DNA of 64,000 nucleotides, from NCBI GenBank assembly GCA_025359185.1, contig JANYHF010000085.1, positions 28,620 to 92,619 on the forward strand, given 5' to 3'. The notes below the pieces were generated by a model. That model did no database searches. It was given only the letters and a program-made list of their open reading frames with translations, and was not told the DNA's origin. Numbering within the stretch: position 1 is the first letter of the stretch; each line of letters begins with the position of its first letter. Shown piece after piece: positions 20,577 through 31,289 of the stretch. Origin of the DNA: Hyphomicrobiaceae bacterium. Lineage in GTDB: Bacteria; Pseudomonadota; Alphaproteobacteria; Rhizobiales; Hyphomicrobiaceae. Position numbers and translations under genes: made by a program.

Positions 20577-21875
20577 CTACTTCTCCCGCACGGCCCGTTG
20601 CATCTGGTCGGTGATCGGCTTCAGGATGTAGCTGGCAAACGTTCGCTCGCCGGTGACGATGAAGGCTTCGGCGGGCATTCCGGGCAGCAGCTTCAGGCCG
20701 TCGAGCCGTTTCATCTCGTCGTCGCTGATGCTGACACCGGCGAGATAAAAGGCAGCGCCGGTCTGGGGTTCGCGCGACAGATCACCGGCGATGCGGCTGA
20801 CCGTGCCAGTCAGTTCCGGGGTCGTGCGTTTATTGAAAGCGGTGAACCGGACGCGCACGTCCTGCCCGAAATGCACCTGGTCGATGTCCTGTGGTGCGAT
20901 TTTTATCTCGACGATCAGCCGGTCGCTCTCGGGCACGATAAGCATCATCGGCTCGGTCGGCGACACTACGCCGCCGACGGTGTGCACGGCCAACTGATGC
21001 ACTTTGCCCGAGATCGGCGCACGGATCTCGATGCGCTTCAATTGTTCCTGCGCCGAGGTCAGCCGCTGCTCCATCTCGCCGATCTTGGTTTCGGTCTCGC
21101 GCAAATCCTTGGAGACGTCCGACAGACTCTCCTTTTCCAATTGTGACTTCTGCAAAACGGTTTCCTTGATCTTGCCTTTGAGCTCGGCGATCTTGGCGAT
21201 CGTGCTGCCGATGACACCTTCGGCCTGCACCACTTCGCGGTCGAGTTGGGTCATGCGCGGGCGCGTCACCAGATGAGCAGCCGCCAGGCCTTGCAACGAC
21301 TGTCGCTCCTTGGCGGCAACTTCGCGCCCGGCTTTGGCTGCGTCGAGTTGCTGTTGCAAGCCATCGATCTGCTCATTGAGCTGACCAATCCGCTCGTCCA
21401 TCTGCTGGCGCTGGCCATCCTGCGACGAGTGACGCGAGACCAGGAACTTGCGTTCGCTGGACAAGACCTCGTCAATCGCATCGTCGTGTTCGGCTTGTTT
21501 GAGGAGATCGGCCGGGAAGCCGATCTCGTCGCGGCCGGCGCGCTCGGCCAGCAGGCGGGCCTCACGGGCGCGGGCCGAGGTGAGGTCGTTGATGACGATG
21601 TTGAGGCTGGCCTTGGTGTCGGTATCGTTGAGGCGCACCAGCAGATCGCCCTCGGTGACGTGCTGGCCTTCGGTCACGTAGAGCGCGCCGACAACGCCGC
21701 CGGTCTGGTGCTGGACCTTGCGCAAGTTGCCCTCGGCCACAACAATTCCGGAGCTGACAATGGCAGAGCCCAGCGGCGCCATGAAACTCCAGGCCGTCGT
21801 GGTGCCGCCGAACAGGGCCACCACGGCGAGCGCCAGCCACATCTGGTGCCGCATTTCGTTCTTTGCGCTGCGCAT
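20577..21875 (-). CDS. HlyD-family type I secretion periplasmic adaptor
   Basis: VVAEGNLRKVQHQTGGVVGALYVTEGQHVTEGDLLVRLND; RAPISGKVHQLAVHTVGGV. Confidence 0.94.
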   Translation of the reverse strand: MRSAKNEMRHQMWLALAVVALFGGTTTAWSFMAPLGSAIVSSGIVVAEGNLRKVQHQTGGVVGALYVTEGQHVTEGDLLVRLNDTDTKASLNIVINDLTSARAREARLLAERAGRDEIGFPADLLKQAEHDDAIDEVLSSERKFLVSRHSSQDGQRQQMDERIGQLNEQIDGLQQQLDAAKAGREVAAKERQSLQGLAAAHLVTRPRMTQLDREVVQAEGVIGSTIAKIAELKGKIKETVLQKSQLEKESLSDVSKDLRETETKIGEMEQRLTSAQEQLKRIEIRAPISGKVHQLAVHTVGGVVSPTEPMMLIVPESDRLIVEIKIAPQDIDQVHFGQDVRVRFTAFNKRTTPELTGTVSRIAGDLSREPQTGAAFYLAGVSISDDEMKRLDGLKLLPGMPAEAFIVTGERTFASYILKPITDQMQRAVREK

Positions 21876-23695
21876 TATTCAGCTCCCATGGCTACGCCCG
21901 CCAGCCGGAGCGGCGCGCCTGACGGTTGACCCATTGCGATGCCCGGCTGGCCAGCGGCCGGGTTGATCGGCACGACCTTGTTCGCATTCTGCACGGTTTT
22001 GGCGAGAATCTCGTCACGCGGGCCAAAGGCAACCACTTCGCCGTGTTGCATAACGAGCAGCTTGTCCACCGCCTGGATGGCGCTTGGCCGGTGCGCAACC
22101 ACGATGACAATGCCGCCACGCTTGCGGACCGACGCGATGGCCTCGCTGACTGCCCCTTCACCCTCGCTGTCGAGGTTGGAGTTGGGCTCATCGAGCACGA
22201 CCAGGAACGGGTTGCCGTAGAGCGCGCGCGCCAGGCCCACGCGCTGTCGTTGCCCGGCCGACAGCTGCGCGCCGCCATGGCCGATGCGGGTGTCGTAGCC
22301 GTTGGCGAACCCCAGCACGGTCTGATGGAAGCCGCTCGCCGTCGCCGCCGCAATCACGGATTTCGATGTGAAATCGGGCTGGAAGCGCGCGATGTTCTCG
22401 GCAATCGTACCATCGAACAGCTGGATATCCTGCGGCAGGTAGCCGATATGGGGCCCAAGCCGTACCGGGTCCCACTGCTCAAGGCCGGCGCCATCGAGAA
22501 TGATGCGCCCACTGACCGGTTTCCAAACGCCAACGATGGCGCGGGCCAGCGAGGTTTTGCCGGACGCGCTCGACCCGATGATGCCGAGGCCCTGGCCCGC
22601 TTCCAGCGCAAAACTCGCCCGCTTGACGATGGTTTGCGGCGTACCCGGAACCGTGACGATGATGTTGTCGATCTTCAGCGATTTCACCGGCGCCGGCAGC
22701 TCGAACGGTTTGGCGCGGGCCGGAAAGTTCGTGAACAGCTGTGTCAGGCGCGCCCGGCTCTGGCGGGCAGCGATCAGGCTCTTCCAGGCACCGATCGCCA
22801 TATCAATGGGGGCGAGCGCGCGCGACGACAAGATGGTGCCTGCGATGATCGAGCCCGACGACATCTCGCCCTTGATAGCGAGATAGGCGCCAAGCCCGAG
22901 CATGGCCGATTGCAGCACATAGCGGAAGGTTTTCGAAATCGACGAGATGCCACCAACGGCGAACGTCAACTGACGGTTGGCGGTCATGGCCTCGGTGTGG
23001 GCGGTTTGCCAGCGGGTGCTCAGCACACCATGCATTCCCATAGCGCGCACGGCTTCGGAATTGCGCTGCGTGGCATCGGCAATGCTGTTGCGTTTGGAGG
23101 TGGCTTCGGACGCTGCCTTGGCCGGACCCTTGCCACGGAAATCGGCCAGCACCGTCAAGCCGATCAGAACGCAGGCGCTGCCCACGGACACTTCGCCCAG
23201 CAGCGGATGCAGAATGAACAACGCCACCACATAGATCGGCACCCAAGGCATATCGAACAGCGCCAGCGGTCCCGGGCCGCCCAGATAGGCGCGCACCGTA
23301 TCGAGATCGCGGAACGGCTGCATGGCCTCGGCCGAGCCGCGCGTGGCGCCGGGCGGCATTTCGATCACGGCTTGGTGGATCTTGGGGCCGGCCTCATCAT
23401 CGATGCGCTCGCCAACAAGTGCCAGCACGCGGGCGCGCATCATTTCAAGAAGTCCCTGGAAAAGATAGGCCCCGATGGCGATCCCCGACAGGGCCCAGAG
23501 TGTCGGCACACTGTGGCTGCCGAGGACGCGGTCATAGACCTGCATCATGAACAGCGAGCCCGTCAGCATTAGCAGATTGATGAGACCCGAGATGGCCGCA
23601 ACGCCCACAAAGATGCTGCGCGAAGACTTCAGCACCGCCGCGATGGGTGATTGGCCTGCCCCCTGTGCCGGCAGTGCCTGGGTTACGCTACTCAT
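21875..23695 (-). CDS. Type I secretion system permease/ATPase (PrtD-type)
   Basis: TM domain, GIIGSSASGKTSLARAIVG, LSAGQRQRVGLARALYGNP, LDEPNSNLD. Confidence 0.95.
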   Translation of the reverse strand: MSSVTQALPAQGAGQSPIAAVLKSSRSIFVGVAAISGLINLLMLTGSLFMMQVYDRVLGSHSVPTLWALSGIAIGAYLFQGLLEMMRARVLALVGERIDDEAGPKIHQAVIEMPPGATRGSAEAMQPFRDLDTVRAYLGGPGPLALFDMPWVPIYVVALFILHPLLGEVSVGSACVLIGLTVLADFRGKGPAKAASEATSKRNSIADATQRNSEAVRAMGMHGVLSTRWQTAHTEAMTANRQLTFAVGGISSISKTFRYVLQSAMLGLGAYLAIKGEMSSGSIIAGTILSSRALAPIDMAIGAWKSLIAARQSRARLTQLFTNFPARAKPFELPAPVKSLKIDNIIVTVPGTPQTIVKRASFALEAGQGLGIIGSSASGKTSLARAIVGVWKPVSGRIILDGAGLEQWDPVRLGPHIGYLPQDIQLFDGTIAENIARFQPDFTSKSVIAAATASGFHQTVLGFANGYDTRIGHGGAQLSAGQRQRVGLARALYGNPFLVVLDEPNSNLDSEGEGAVSEAIASVRKRGGIVIVVAHRPSAIQAVDKLLVMQHGEVVAFGPRDEILAKTVQNANKVVPINPAAGQPGIAMGQPSGAPLRLAGVAMGAE

Positions 23696-24032
23696 CTGAA
23701 CCCACTCCCGCCCTATTAATCGGCCACGCCCATTGGCACTCGAGAGCCAACCCTACGTGCCTGCAAGGATCGCGCCTAGGTAAGGAAGGCCCGGGCTCAT
23801 GGCCCCCGCCGATGGTCCGAAAGGGGGGGGTGAGCGCTCCATTTCAGTCGTCCCGGATCGGCTCCAGCACCCGTCCGATGCCAGTCTCACTCGCGGGTAT
23901 CAAGCATTCGGGTCACTCTGCGATTGGTTAGCGTCATTCATGGCCCATAATGGCACGCCGGTTAAACTTCTGTTCAGCAGTCTCGCACACTCTCAGACAT
24001 CAGGATCGATTCGGGGTTGGGGGGGGCTGGCG

Positions 24033-24932
24033 ATGGCGCGACGGCAGATGACAGCGATGGTGCCGCTGGTGCTGGGCGTTCTGTTGACGGGCTGCGCCAG
24101 CTCTGGCGAGGGGCAATCGCTGTTTTCGACTGCGGATGGGGCGAGCGAACAGACCAGTTCGATAGCGAAGGCCAACACGCCTGCCGGGGCCGCGGCGGCC
24201 AGGGAGTATTGGCAAACCGCCTATGCCAAGAACCCGAGTGACGAAAAAGCCATCATCGGATATGCCCGTATCTTGAAGGGCGAAGGCGCCAAGGACAAGG
24301 CCTTGAGCCTGCTGCAGCAGGCCGCAATCTATAATGCCGATAGCAAGGCCATCGCCTCCGAAGAAGGCCGGCTGGCGCTCGATATGGGCCAAGTGGATCT
24401 CGCCGAGAAGCTGCTGACCCGGGCCAATGATCAGCAAGCGCCGGACTGGCGCGTGTTGAACGCGCTCGGCGCCATCGAGGCCCAACGCGGCAACAAAGCG
24501 CCCGCCAAAGACTATTTCGAGCGCGCGGCGAAACTGGCGCCAAGAGAGCCCAGCGTGCTCAACAATCTGGCGCTGACCTATGCGCTCAACAACGATCCGG
24601 CCAAGGCCGAAGAGATGCTGCGCCGCGCCGCCGCTGCCGGTGGCGACGTGACCAAGGTACGCCAGAACCTCGCGCTGGTGCTGGGTGTCCAAGGCAAACT
24701 CGATGAGGCCCAACAGGTCGCCGAGGCCGATCTCGGCAAAGAGCAATCCAACGCCAACCGGGCGTATCTGCAAAAGATGGTAGCCTCGACGCCGATGGCG
24801 CTCGGCAAGGCACTCAAGGGCGGCAAAGCTCTGGCGGTGCCCGCCAATGCGTGGTCGACCGGGACGCAGGTCGAACCGCTCCCGGTGCCGGGCAGTGCTT
24901 GGTCCGCCAATGTGGCCACCGCAGGCAAATAA
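24033..24932 (+). CDS. TPR-repeat lipoprotein (TadD-like)
   Basis: MTAMVPLVLGVLLTGCASS lipobox followed by TPR units. Confidence 0.8.
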   Translation: MARRQMTAMVPLVLGVLLTGCASSGEGQSLFSTADGASEQTSSIAKANTPAGAAAAREYWQTAYAKNPSDEKAIIGYARILKGEGAKDKALSLLQQAAIYNADSKAIASEEGRLALDMGQVDLAEKLLTRANDQQAPDWRVLNALGAIEAQRGNKAPAKDYFERAAKLAPREPSVLNNLALTYALNNDPAKAEEMLRRAAAAGGDVTKVRQNLALVLGVQGKLDEAQQVAEADLGKEQSNANRAYLQKMVASTPMALGKALKGGKALAVPANAWSTGTQVEPLPVPGSAWSANVATAGK

Positions 24933-25177
24933 CGTCCACACCGAATTGGGGTTACCGTCTTCCCGGATGCGCTGCACCGTGCGTCATGGTGCAGTGCTGA
25001 TCCGGCGCCTTGCCTGCGGCTTCTGCACCCGGCCATTGCACAACAGTCCCGTGACTGCCGCGCATGGGATGACGACGGCTCTGGGTCCAGCCAATGCGCC
25101 GCGCTGGCCGGTTTCGCGCGCTTACCAAACCGGCTACCTTTCCGGGCAAATCTGCCACCCTCGCCCGGAGCTTGCCC

Positions 25178-27589
25178 ATGTCCACATTTCCCACCCATGC
25201 CCGCGTTGTCATTGTCGGCGGCGGCATCGTCGGCGTGGGGCTGGCCTATCATCTTGCGCTGCAAGGTTGGACCGATGTGGTGCTGGTGGAAAAGGGCGAG
25301 CTGACGTCGGGCTCGACCTGGCACGCGGCCGGCCAGTGCCCGCACTTCAACGGCTCATTCAATCTCTCGAAAGTCCATCTCTACGGCACGCAGTTGTATC
25401 CAAAACTGCCAGAATTGACTGGCCAGCAGGTGAGCTGGCATGGCTGCGGCGGCATAAGGCTGGCGCTGACGGACGAGGAGGTGGATTGGTTCCGCCACGT
25501 CCACGCCATGAGCAAGTTGATCGGCTATGAGGCGCATATCATCTCGCCCGAGGAGATCCGTCAGTGCCACCCCTATCTGGAGACGTTCGGCGTCAAGGCC
25601 GGGTTTCTCACCGTGACGGACGGCCATGTGGCCCCGGCAGATGTCACCAACGCTATGGCGGCGGGCGCACGCAAGCTGGGCACGGTGTTTTCACGGCGCA
25701 ACCGGGTGAGCAATATCGAGCGTCTGCCGTCAGGCGAATGGAAGGTGACGACGGCGCAAGGAGAAATCATCTGCCAGCATGTGGTGAACGCGGCTGGATC
25801 CTATGCCGATGTGGTCGGCGCCTGGACAGGCCATAACGTGCCGATCGCCAACATGCTGCACCACTACGTGATCACCGAGCCGTTGCAGGAACTGATCGCT
25901 CTGAAAAAAGAGCTGCCTGTCGTCCGCGATCCGTATTCGCACAGCTATTTGCGCGAGGAAACCAACGGCGTGCTCGTCGGCCCCTATGAGACGGCGGGCG
26001 CGCATTCGGTGTTCGACGACGGCATTTCTTGGGACTTCGAAAGTGAGCTGCTGCCCGCCGAACTCGACCGGCTCATGCCGTGGCTGGAGAAGGCGACCGA
26101 GCGGATGCCGATCTTTGGCAAGGCAGGTATCAAGTCAGTGATTTCGGGCGCCATCACGCATACGCCCGATGGCAATTTTCTCTTGGGGCCAGCACCGGGC
26201 GCGGAGAACTACTGGATGGCCGCGGGTGTTTCCATCGGCATCTGCCAGGGCGCTGGCATGGGCAAATACCTCGCCGAGTGGATGGTGCACGGCGCGGCCG
26301 AGATCAACATGGCCGAGTTTGACCCGCGCCGCTTCGGCAATTGGGCGACCAAGGAGTACACGCGCGCAACGTCGGTGAACGACTATCACAATATGTACAC
26401 CTGCATGCCGCCGGGACGGCAGCACGAGGTGGGGCGCAACCTGCGGCAATCGTCCCTTCACAGCCGTTTGGCGGCTGAGGGCGGACAGTTCATGCAGATC
26501 GCCGGCTGGGAGCGGCCGAGGTGGTACGACAAGAGCGGTGCGGGCGAGGCGTTCAGTTACCGGCGCAGCAATTGGTGGGAGACCGTCGAGCAAGAGTGCA
26601 AGGGCGTGCGCGAGGGCGTGGGGCTGATGGACCTCTCCACCTTCTCGAAATACGATGTGACCGGAAGGGATGCCGCCTCGTTCCTCGACCGGATCTTTGC
26701 CAACAAAATGCCGAAAAAGGATGGCGGCATCGCGCTTGCCCATCTGTTGACGGGCGGCGGGCGGACCGAGAGCGAGATGACCATCACCCGGCTCGGCGAA
26801 GGCCGGTATTACCTGCTGTCGGCGGCGGTGGCGCAGCTGCATGACCTCAGCCTACTGAGGAATGCGGTCAGGGCCAGCGACGATGTGACGATCGCCGATG
26901 TCACGGACGCCTACGGAACTTTGGTGCTGGCTGGCCCCTTGTCGCGAAACGTGTTGCAGAAGCACACGGACACGGACCTCTCGAATGCCAACTGGCGCTG
27001 GTTGACCGGCCGCGAAATCACCGTGGCGGGCGTGCCCACGCGGGCGCTGCGGGTGAACTATGTCGGCGAACTGGGCTGGGAGTTGCACGCACCGATGCCG
27101 GGCCTCGCCGCCATCTATGACGCGCTGAAGCCGCATTGCACGTTGTTCGGCAGCTACGCCATGAATTCGCTTCGCATGGAAAAGGCCTATCGCGGCATGG
27201 GCTCGGAGCTCACCAACGAGATCACCCTGATCGAAGGCGCCATGGAGCGGTTTGTCGATCTGACCAAGCCCGATTTTGTGGGTAAGGCCGCGACGCTTTC
27301 GTCAAAGCAGCAAGGCGCGCGCATCCAGCTGATCTACATCGCCGTTGATGCCGGCGATGCCGATTGTCTGGGCGGCGAACCGGTCACGGCGAACGGCAAG
27401 ATGGTGGGCGTGACCACCTCCGGCGCCTACGGATTTGCGGTAAAACAGTCGCTGGCCTTCGCCTATGTCGAGCCCGAGTTCGCCAAGCCCGGCATGGCGC
27501 TCGAAGTCGAAATCCTCGACCGCGTCTGCAAAGCGCGGGTGCTGAGTGAACCGGCCTACGACGCGGCAAATCTGAAATTGCGGGCATAG
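25178..27589 (+). CDS. FAD-dependent oxidoreductase with C-terminal GcvT-like domain (dimethylglycine/sarcosine dehydrogenase-like)
   Basis: VVIVGGGIVGVGLAYHL Rossmann motif, GSTWHAAGQCPHF, GcvT-like half LVLAGPLSRNVL...GELGWELHAP. Confidence 0.88.
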   Translation: MSTFPTHARVVIVGGGIVGVGLAYHLALQGWTDVVLVEKGELTSGSTWHAAGQCPHFNGSFNLSKVHLYGTQLYPKLPELTGQQVSWHGCGGIRLALTDEEVDWFRHVHAMSKLIGYEAHIISPEEIRQCHPYLETFGVKAGFLTVTDGHVAPADVTNAMAAGARKLGTVFSRRNRVSNIERLPSGEWKVTTAQGEIICQHVVNAAGSYADVVGAWTGHNVPIANMLHHYVITEPLQELIALKKELPVVRDPYSHSYLREETNGVLVGPYETAGAHSVFDDGISWDFESELLPAELDRLMPWLEKATERMPIFGKAGIKSVISGAITHTPDGNFLLGPAPGAENYWMAAGVSIGICQGAGMGKYLAEWMVHGAAEINMAEFDPRRFGNWATKEYTRATSVNDYHNMYTCMPPGRQHEVGRNLRQSSLHSRLAAEGGQFMQIAGWERPRWYDKSGAGEAFSYRRSNWWETVEQECKGVREGVGLMDLSTFSKYDVTGRDAASFLDRIFANKMPKKDGGIALAHLLTGGGRTESEMTITRLGEGRYYLLSAAVAQLHDLSLLRNAVRASDDVTIADVTDAYGTLVLAGPLSRNVLQKHTDTDLSNANWRWLTGREITVAGVPTRALRVNYVGELGWELHAPMPGLAAIYDALKPHCTLFGSYAMNSLRMEKAYRGMGSELTNEITLIEGAMERFVDLTKPDFVGKAATLSSKQQGARIQLIYIAVDAGDADCLGGEPVTANGKMVGVTTSGAYGFAVKQSLAFAYVEPEFAKPGMALEVEILDRVCKARVLSEPAYDAANLKLRA

Positions 27590-27650
27590 GTGGGGCTGGA
27601 AAGCCCCTCATCAACCTCCATCATGTCCATCAAACCTTGCGGCTGGACAC

Positions 27651-28574
27651 ATGATCCCTCACCACCCCATCCTGTGCATCGGGGGCGCGGTCATTGACCG
27701 CACCTATCTGTGTGCGAACGAACCTTCGCCCGGCACCAGCAATCCGGTCAGCAACCGGCGCAGTTTTGGCGGCGTGGCGCGCAATGTGGCCGAGAGCCTG
27801 GCGCGGCTGGGTGCAACGGTGCGGCTGATCACTGCCATCGGTGACGATGAAGCGGGCCGGGCGCTGGTGGCAGGGCTGGCGGCGATGGGAACGGATCTCA
27901 GTGGCGTCCTCACGGTGCCCGATCAACCGACGGCGGAATATACGGCCGCCTTCTGGCAGGGCGAGCTGTTTGCCGGGTTCGCCGACATGGCGATCTTCGA
28001 CCGGTTGACGCCCGAGGCGGTTCTGCCCGTCTTGCCGAAGGGCGCGCGGGAAACCTTGGTGTTCGCCGACTGCAATCTGCCACAGGCAACGCTGCTGGCT
28101 CTCGCCAGCCAGGCGCTGACGGATGGATTTCCCCTGTGCGTTGACGCGCTCTCGCTGGCGAAGGCCGAGCGGCTGCCGCCCCGGCTCGATGGCGTGCACG
28201 TCCTGTTCCTCAATGCCGCGCAGGCCCGGCATATCACTAAAACAGAAGCCCTGCCGGAGGCCATCGACCGGCTGCGGGCACGCGGCGCACAGGCGATTGT
28301 CCTTACCCAAGGGGCGGACGGCGTGTCGGTTTGCAACAGCAATGGCACCAAGCGCTTGCCGCCACCCGCCGTATCCGTTCTCAATGTCAGCGGCGCGGGC
28401 GACGCCATCATCGCGGGCACGCTGCTTGGGCTCAGCGAGGGACAGCCCTTGACCGATGCCGTTCACTTGGGCCTTGCAGCCGCCGCGCTGGCGCTGCAAA
28501 GCATGGAGACCGTGCCACCCGGCCTGACGCGCGCCACACTTGAGGCCAGCAAGGAAAGATACGATGTCCGCTGA
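27651..28574 (+). CDS. psuK: PfkB family kinase, pseudouridine kinase
   Basis: GGAVIDRTY, NRRSFGGVARNVAESLARLG, NVSGAGDAIIAG; adjacent to psuG. Confidence 0.85.
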   Translation: MIPHHPILCIGGAVIDRTYLCANEPSPGTSNPVSNRRSFGGVARNVAESLARLGATVRLITAIGDDEAGRALVAGLAAMGTDLSGVLTVPDQPTAEYTAAFWQGELFAGFADMAIFDRLTPEAVLPVLPKGARETLVFADCNLPQATLLALASQALTDGFPLCVDALSLAKAERLPPRLDGVHVLFLNAAQARHITKTEALPEAIDRLRARGAQAIVLTQGADGVSVCNSNGTKRLPPPAVSVLNVSGAGDAIIAGTLLGLSEGQPLTDAVHLGLAAAALALQSMETVPPGLTRATLEASKERYDVR

Positions 28575-29523
28575 CAAACTCACCCTGTCGCCCGAGGTCA
28601 GCGCCGCGCTCGCTGCCGGAACCGCCGTGGTGGCGCTCGAATCGACCATCATCACCCATGGCATGGCCTACCCCGTCAATGCCGGGACGGCGCGCGAAGT
28701 GGAGGCCGAGGTGCGGGCGGCGGGCGCCGTTCCGGCCACCATCGCCATTCTCGACGGTCACCTGCACGTGGGGCTGGAGCCTGAGCAGCTGGACGCGCTC
28801 GCCCGCAACACCTCGGCCGCCAAGGCCTCGCGCCGTGACATGGCGCTGCTGGTATCGCAAGGCCGCACCGCTGGCACCACCGTTGCGGCAACGATGCTCA
28901 TTGCCGCCCGTGCAGGTATCCCAATCTTTGCCACGGGCGGCATCGGCGGCGTGCACCGGGGCGCAGAATTGACGTTCGATGTCTCGGCCGACCTGATCGA
29001 GCTGTCGCGCAGCCCCGTCGCTGTCGTCTGCGCGGGCGCCAAATCGATCCTCGATCTACCCAAGACGCTGGAAGTTCTCGAAACCTACGGCGTGCCTGTT
29101 TTGGGCTATCAGACTGATGAATTCCCCGCCTTCTTCTCGCGCGACTCAGGCTTGCGCGTCGATGGCCGCCTGGACAGCGCCCACGCCGCCGCCGACCTTA
29201 TCCGCTCGCACCGGAAACTTGGCATGACCGGCGGGATGCTGATCTGCAACCCGCTCCCCGCCGTTGACGAGGTGCCTGCCGCCGAAATGGGCCCGCGCAT
29301 CGAGGCAGCGCTGGCCGAGGCCGCCGCCAAAGGCGTCCACGGCAAGGACGTGACGCCCTTTCTGCTCGCCCGCCTCGTCGACCTCACCGGCGGCCGCAGC
29401 CTGACCGCCAACCGCAAGCTCATCCGTAACAACGCGCGCCTGGCCGCCGAAATCGCCCTGGCGCTCAGCGGTGAGACGATGCCCGGACCGTTCGGGTTCC
29501 TCGCCAAATCACGGCCCGCATGA
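28564..29523 (+). CDS. psuG: Pseudouridine-5'-phosphate glycosidase
   Basis: VVALESTIITHGMAYPVN, TGGIGGVHRGAE, CAGAKSILDLPKTLEVLET, GYQTDEFPAF. Confidence 0.97.
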   Translation: MSADKLTLSPEVSAALAAGTAVVALESTIITHGMAYPVNAGTAREVEAEVRAAGAVPATIAILDGHLHVGLEPEQLDALARNTSAAKASRRDMALLVSQGRTAGTTVAATMLIAARAGIPIFATGGIGGVHRGAELTFDVSADLIELSRSPVAVVCAGAKSILDLPKTLEVLETYGVPVLGYQTDEFPAFFSRDSGLRVDGRLDSAHAAADLIRSHRKLGMTGGMLICNPLPAVDEVPAAEMGPRIEAALAEAAAKGVHGKDVTPFLLARLVDLTGGRSLTANRKLIRNNARLAAEIALALSGETMPGPFGFLAKSRPA

Positions 29524-29555
29524 TAAGAACGATGCGCAAGCTCACAGGATTTTCC

Positions 29556-30284
29556 ATGTTGATCGGTATTCTCGAAACCGGCCGCCCCGTCGACGCCCTC
29601 AAGGATCATGGGTCCTACCCTGAGATGTTCGAGCGGCTGCTCGGCCCCGAGTCCAAGGAGTTCACGTTTAAGACCTACGCTGTCATCGACGGCGATGTGC
29701 CCGCCGACCCTCATGCCTGCGATGCCTGGTTGATCACTGGCTCGCGGCACGGTGTCTATGAGCGCGCGCCGTGGATGCTGGCCACCGAGAACCTGTTGCG
29801 CAAGGCGATCCACGACAAGGTGCCAATGGTGGGGATCTGCTTTGGCCACCAACTGCTGGCGCAGGCGCTTGGCGGCAAGGTGGTGAAATCGCCGAAAGGC
29901 TGGGGCTTCGGGTTACACGACTACACGGTGACGGAGGCTCCATCCGTGGACGGTCAGAGGCCGGACAAAATCACCGTCGCCGCGCTGCACCAGGACCAGG
30001 TGGTCGAGGTGCCCGAGGGCGGGCGGGTCATCGGCTCATCCGATTTCTGCCCCAACGCGGTCATCGCTTACGGCGACACAGCGCTGTCGTTCCAGCCACA
30101 CCCCGAGTTCGACGTACCGTTCCTGCGCGGATTATCCGAACACCGGCTGAAGGGTCTCGCTCCCGACGCCGTGCTGGACGCAGCCGAACGCGACTTCCGA
30201 TCCAAGACGCCCGATCAACCCCTCGTGGCGTCGTGGATCGCGCGGTTTTTATTGGATCAGGCGAAGGCCAAGCGGACGGCGTAG
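29556..30284 (+). CDS. Type 1 glutamine amidotransferase
   Basis: GICFGHQLLAQALGG nucleophile elbow, FQPHPEF. Confidence 0.88.
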   Translation: MLIGILETGRPVDALKDHGSYPEMFERLLGPESKEFTFKTYAVIDGDVPADPHACDAWLITGSRHGVYERAPWMLATENLLRKAIHDKVPMVGICFGHQLLAQALGGKVVKSPKGWGFGLHDYTVTEAPSVDGQRPDKITVAALHQDQVVEVPEGGRVIGSSDFCPNAVIAYGDTALSFQPHPEFDVPFLRGLSEHRLKGLAPDAVLDAAERDFRSKTPDQPLVASWIARFLLDQAKAKRTA

Positions 30285-30290
30285 GCGTAG

Positions 30291-30318
30291 GTTGGGTCGC
30301 TTGAAGGCTTGACCCAAC
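30291..30318. terminator. Hairpin between convergent genes
   Basis: GTTGGGTC-N12-GACCCAAC perfect inverted repeat. Confidence 0.5.
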
Positions 30319-31217
30319 TACAGGGCCATCACCGCTGCCACATTCGCCCTGTGAACCTCTTCATACGGCTCGAAATAGGTGATCGAACCGTCTGCAAGTT
30401 CGCGGGCAACGAAGGTGCGTAGCGATTGGGCGGCAAGGCCGGGCTCACTGTTGCACTGGGCCAAACGCCCCACATAGGCCTCAGTCGCTGCGATCAGGCT
30501 CTTGCCGTAGCCGCCCGCCGCGATCTTGTCCGGGTCGCCGTGGCACGGCAGGATCCGGTCAATCTGCCAAAGGGCCATACGGGCAAGATCGCGCTGGTGA
30601 TTGGCAAAGCCTTCGGCCTCGGCAATATAGGTACAGGTGTCTTCGAGCGCATCGCCTGCCAGCATCAACCGCTGGTCCGGCAGCACCAGCATGGTGCCGT
30701 CGCGGCTGTGGATGTCGACATGGCGCAACTCGACGGCCAGGCCGCCCACGCGCAACGCCAGAGTATCCGTATACACCGTCGTGGGCATGACCACAGGTTT
30801 GATCGCAGGCGGCTGCGCGCCGCTCTCAATATCGGCCTTGTGCTTGATGAGGGCGTCCCGCGTCCACTGATGGGCAATGATCTCGCAATCGGCAAAAACG
30901 GCTGTGCCCGCAATGTGATCCCGGTGCCAATGGCTGAGCACGACACGGATGGTCCGTACACCTGCCTCAACAAGCGTTGCCCGGATGATTTCGGCGTGCC
31001 GGACAGAGATATGCGTGTCGTAGACAACTGCTTCGGTGCCATCGACGAGGGCGAATGTGCATATGCCGAGGCCATAAGCACCGCGGTCGACCCAGTTCGG
31101 CCCGGCGGAATAGCCGCGCCTGCCCGGCACGCGCCCGTCATAGAACGCGATCACGTTCGGCGCCGGGCGAAACACCCGCAAGGTCGAGCCCATCGGAGCA
31201 ATTTCAGTTACACTCAT
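30318..31217 (-). CDS. MBL-fold metallohydrolase
   Basis: VVLSHWHRDHIAGTAVF HxHxDH motif. Confidence 0.87.
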   Translation of the reverse strand: MSVTEIAPMGSTLRVFRPAPNVIAFYDGRVPGRRGYSAGPNWVDRGAYGLGICTFALVDGTEAVVYDTHISVRHAEIIRATLVEAGVRTIRVVLSHWHRDHIAGTAVFADCEIIAHQWTRDALIKHKADIESGAQPPAIKPVVMPTTVYTDTLALRVGGLAVELRHVDIHSRDGTMLVLPDQRLMLAGDALEDTCTYIAEAEGFANHQRDLARMALWQIDRILPCHGDPDKIAAGGYGKSLIAATEAYVGRLAQCNSEPGLAAQSLRTFVARELADGSITYFEPYEEVHRANVAAVMAL

Positions 31218-31289
31218 GATCTGACTCTAGACGAAATGCTGGCGAATGCACGCTGAACGCGGGCAGAGCTGCCACAAGGAAGCCGTTTC

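Noticed and set aside
21926-23572. 548-aa + strand ORF
   Set aside because: Antisense to the type I secretion ATPase; no recognisable protein features.
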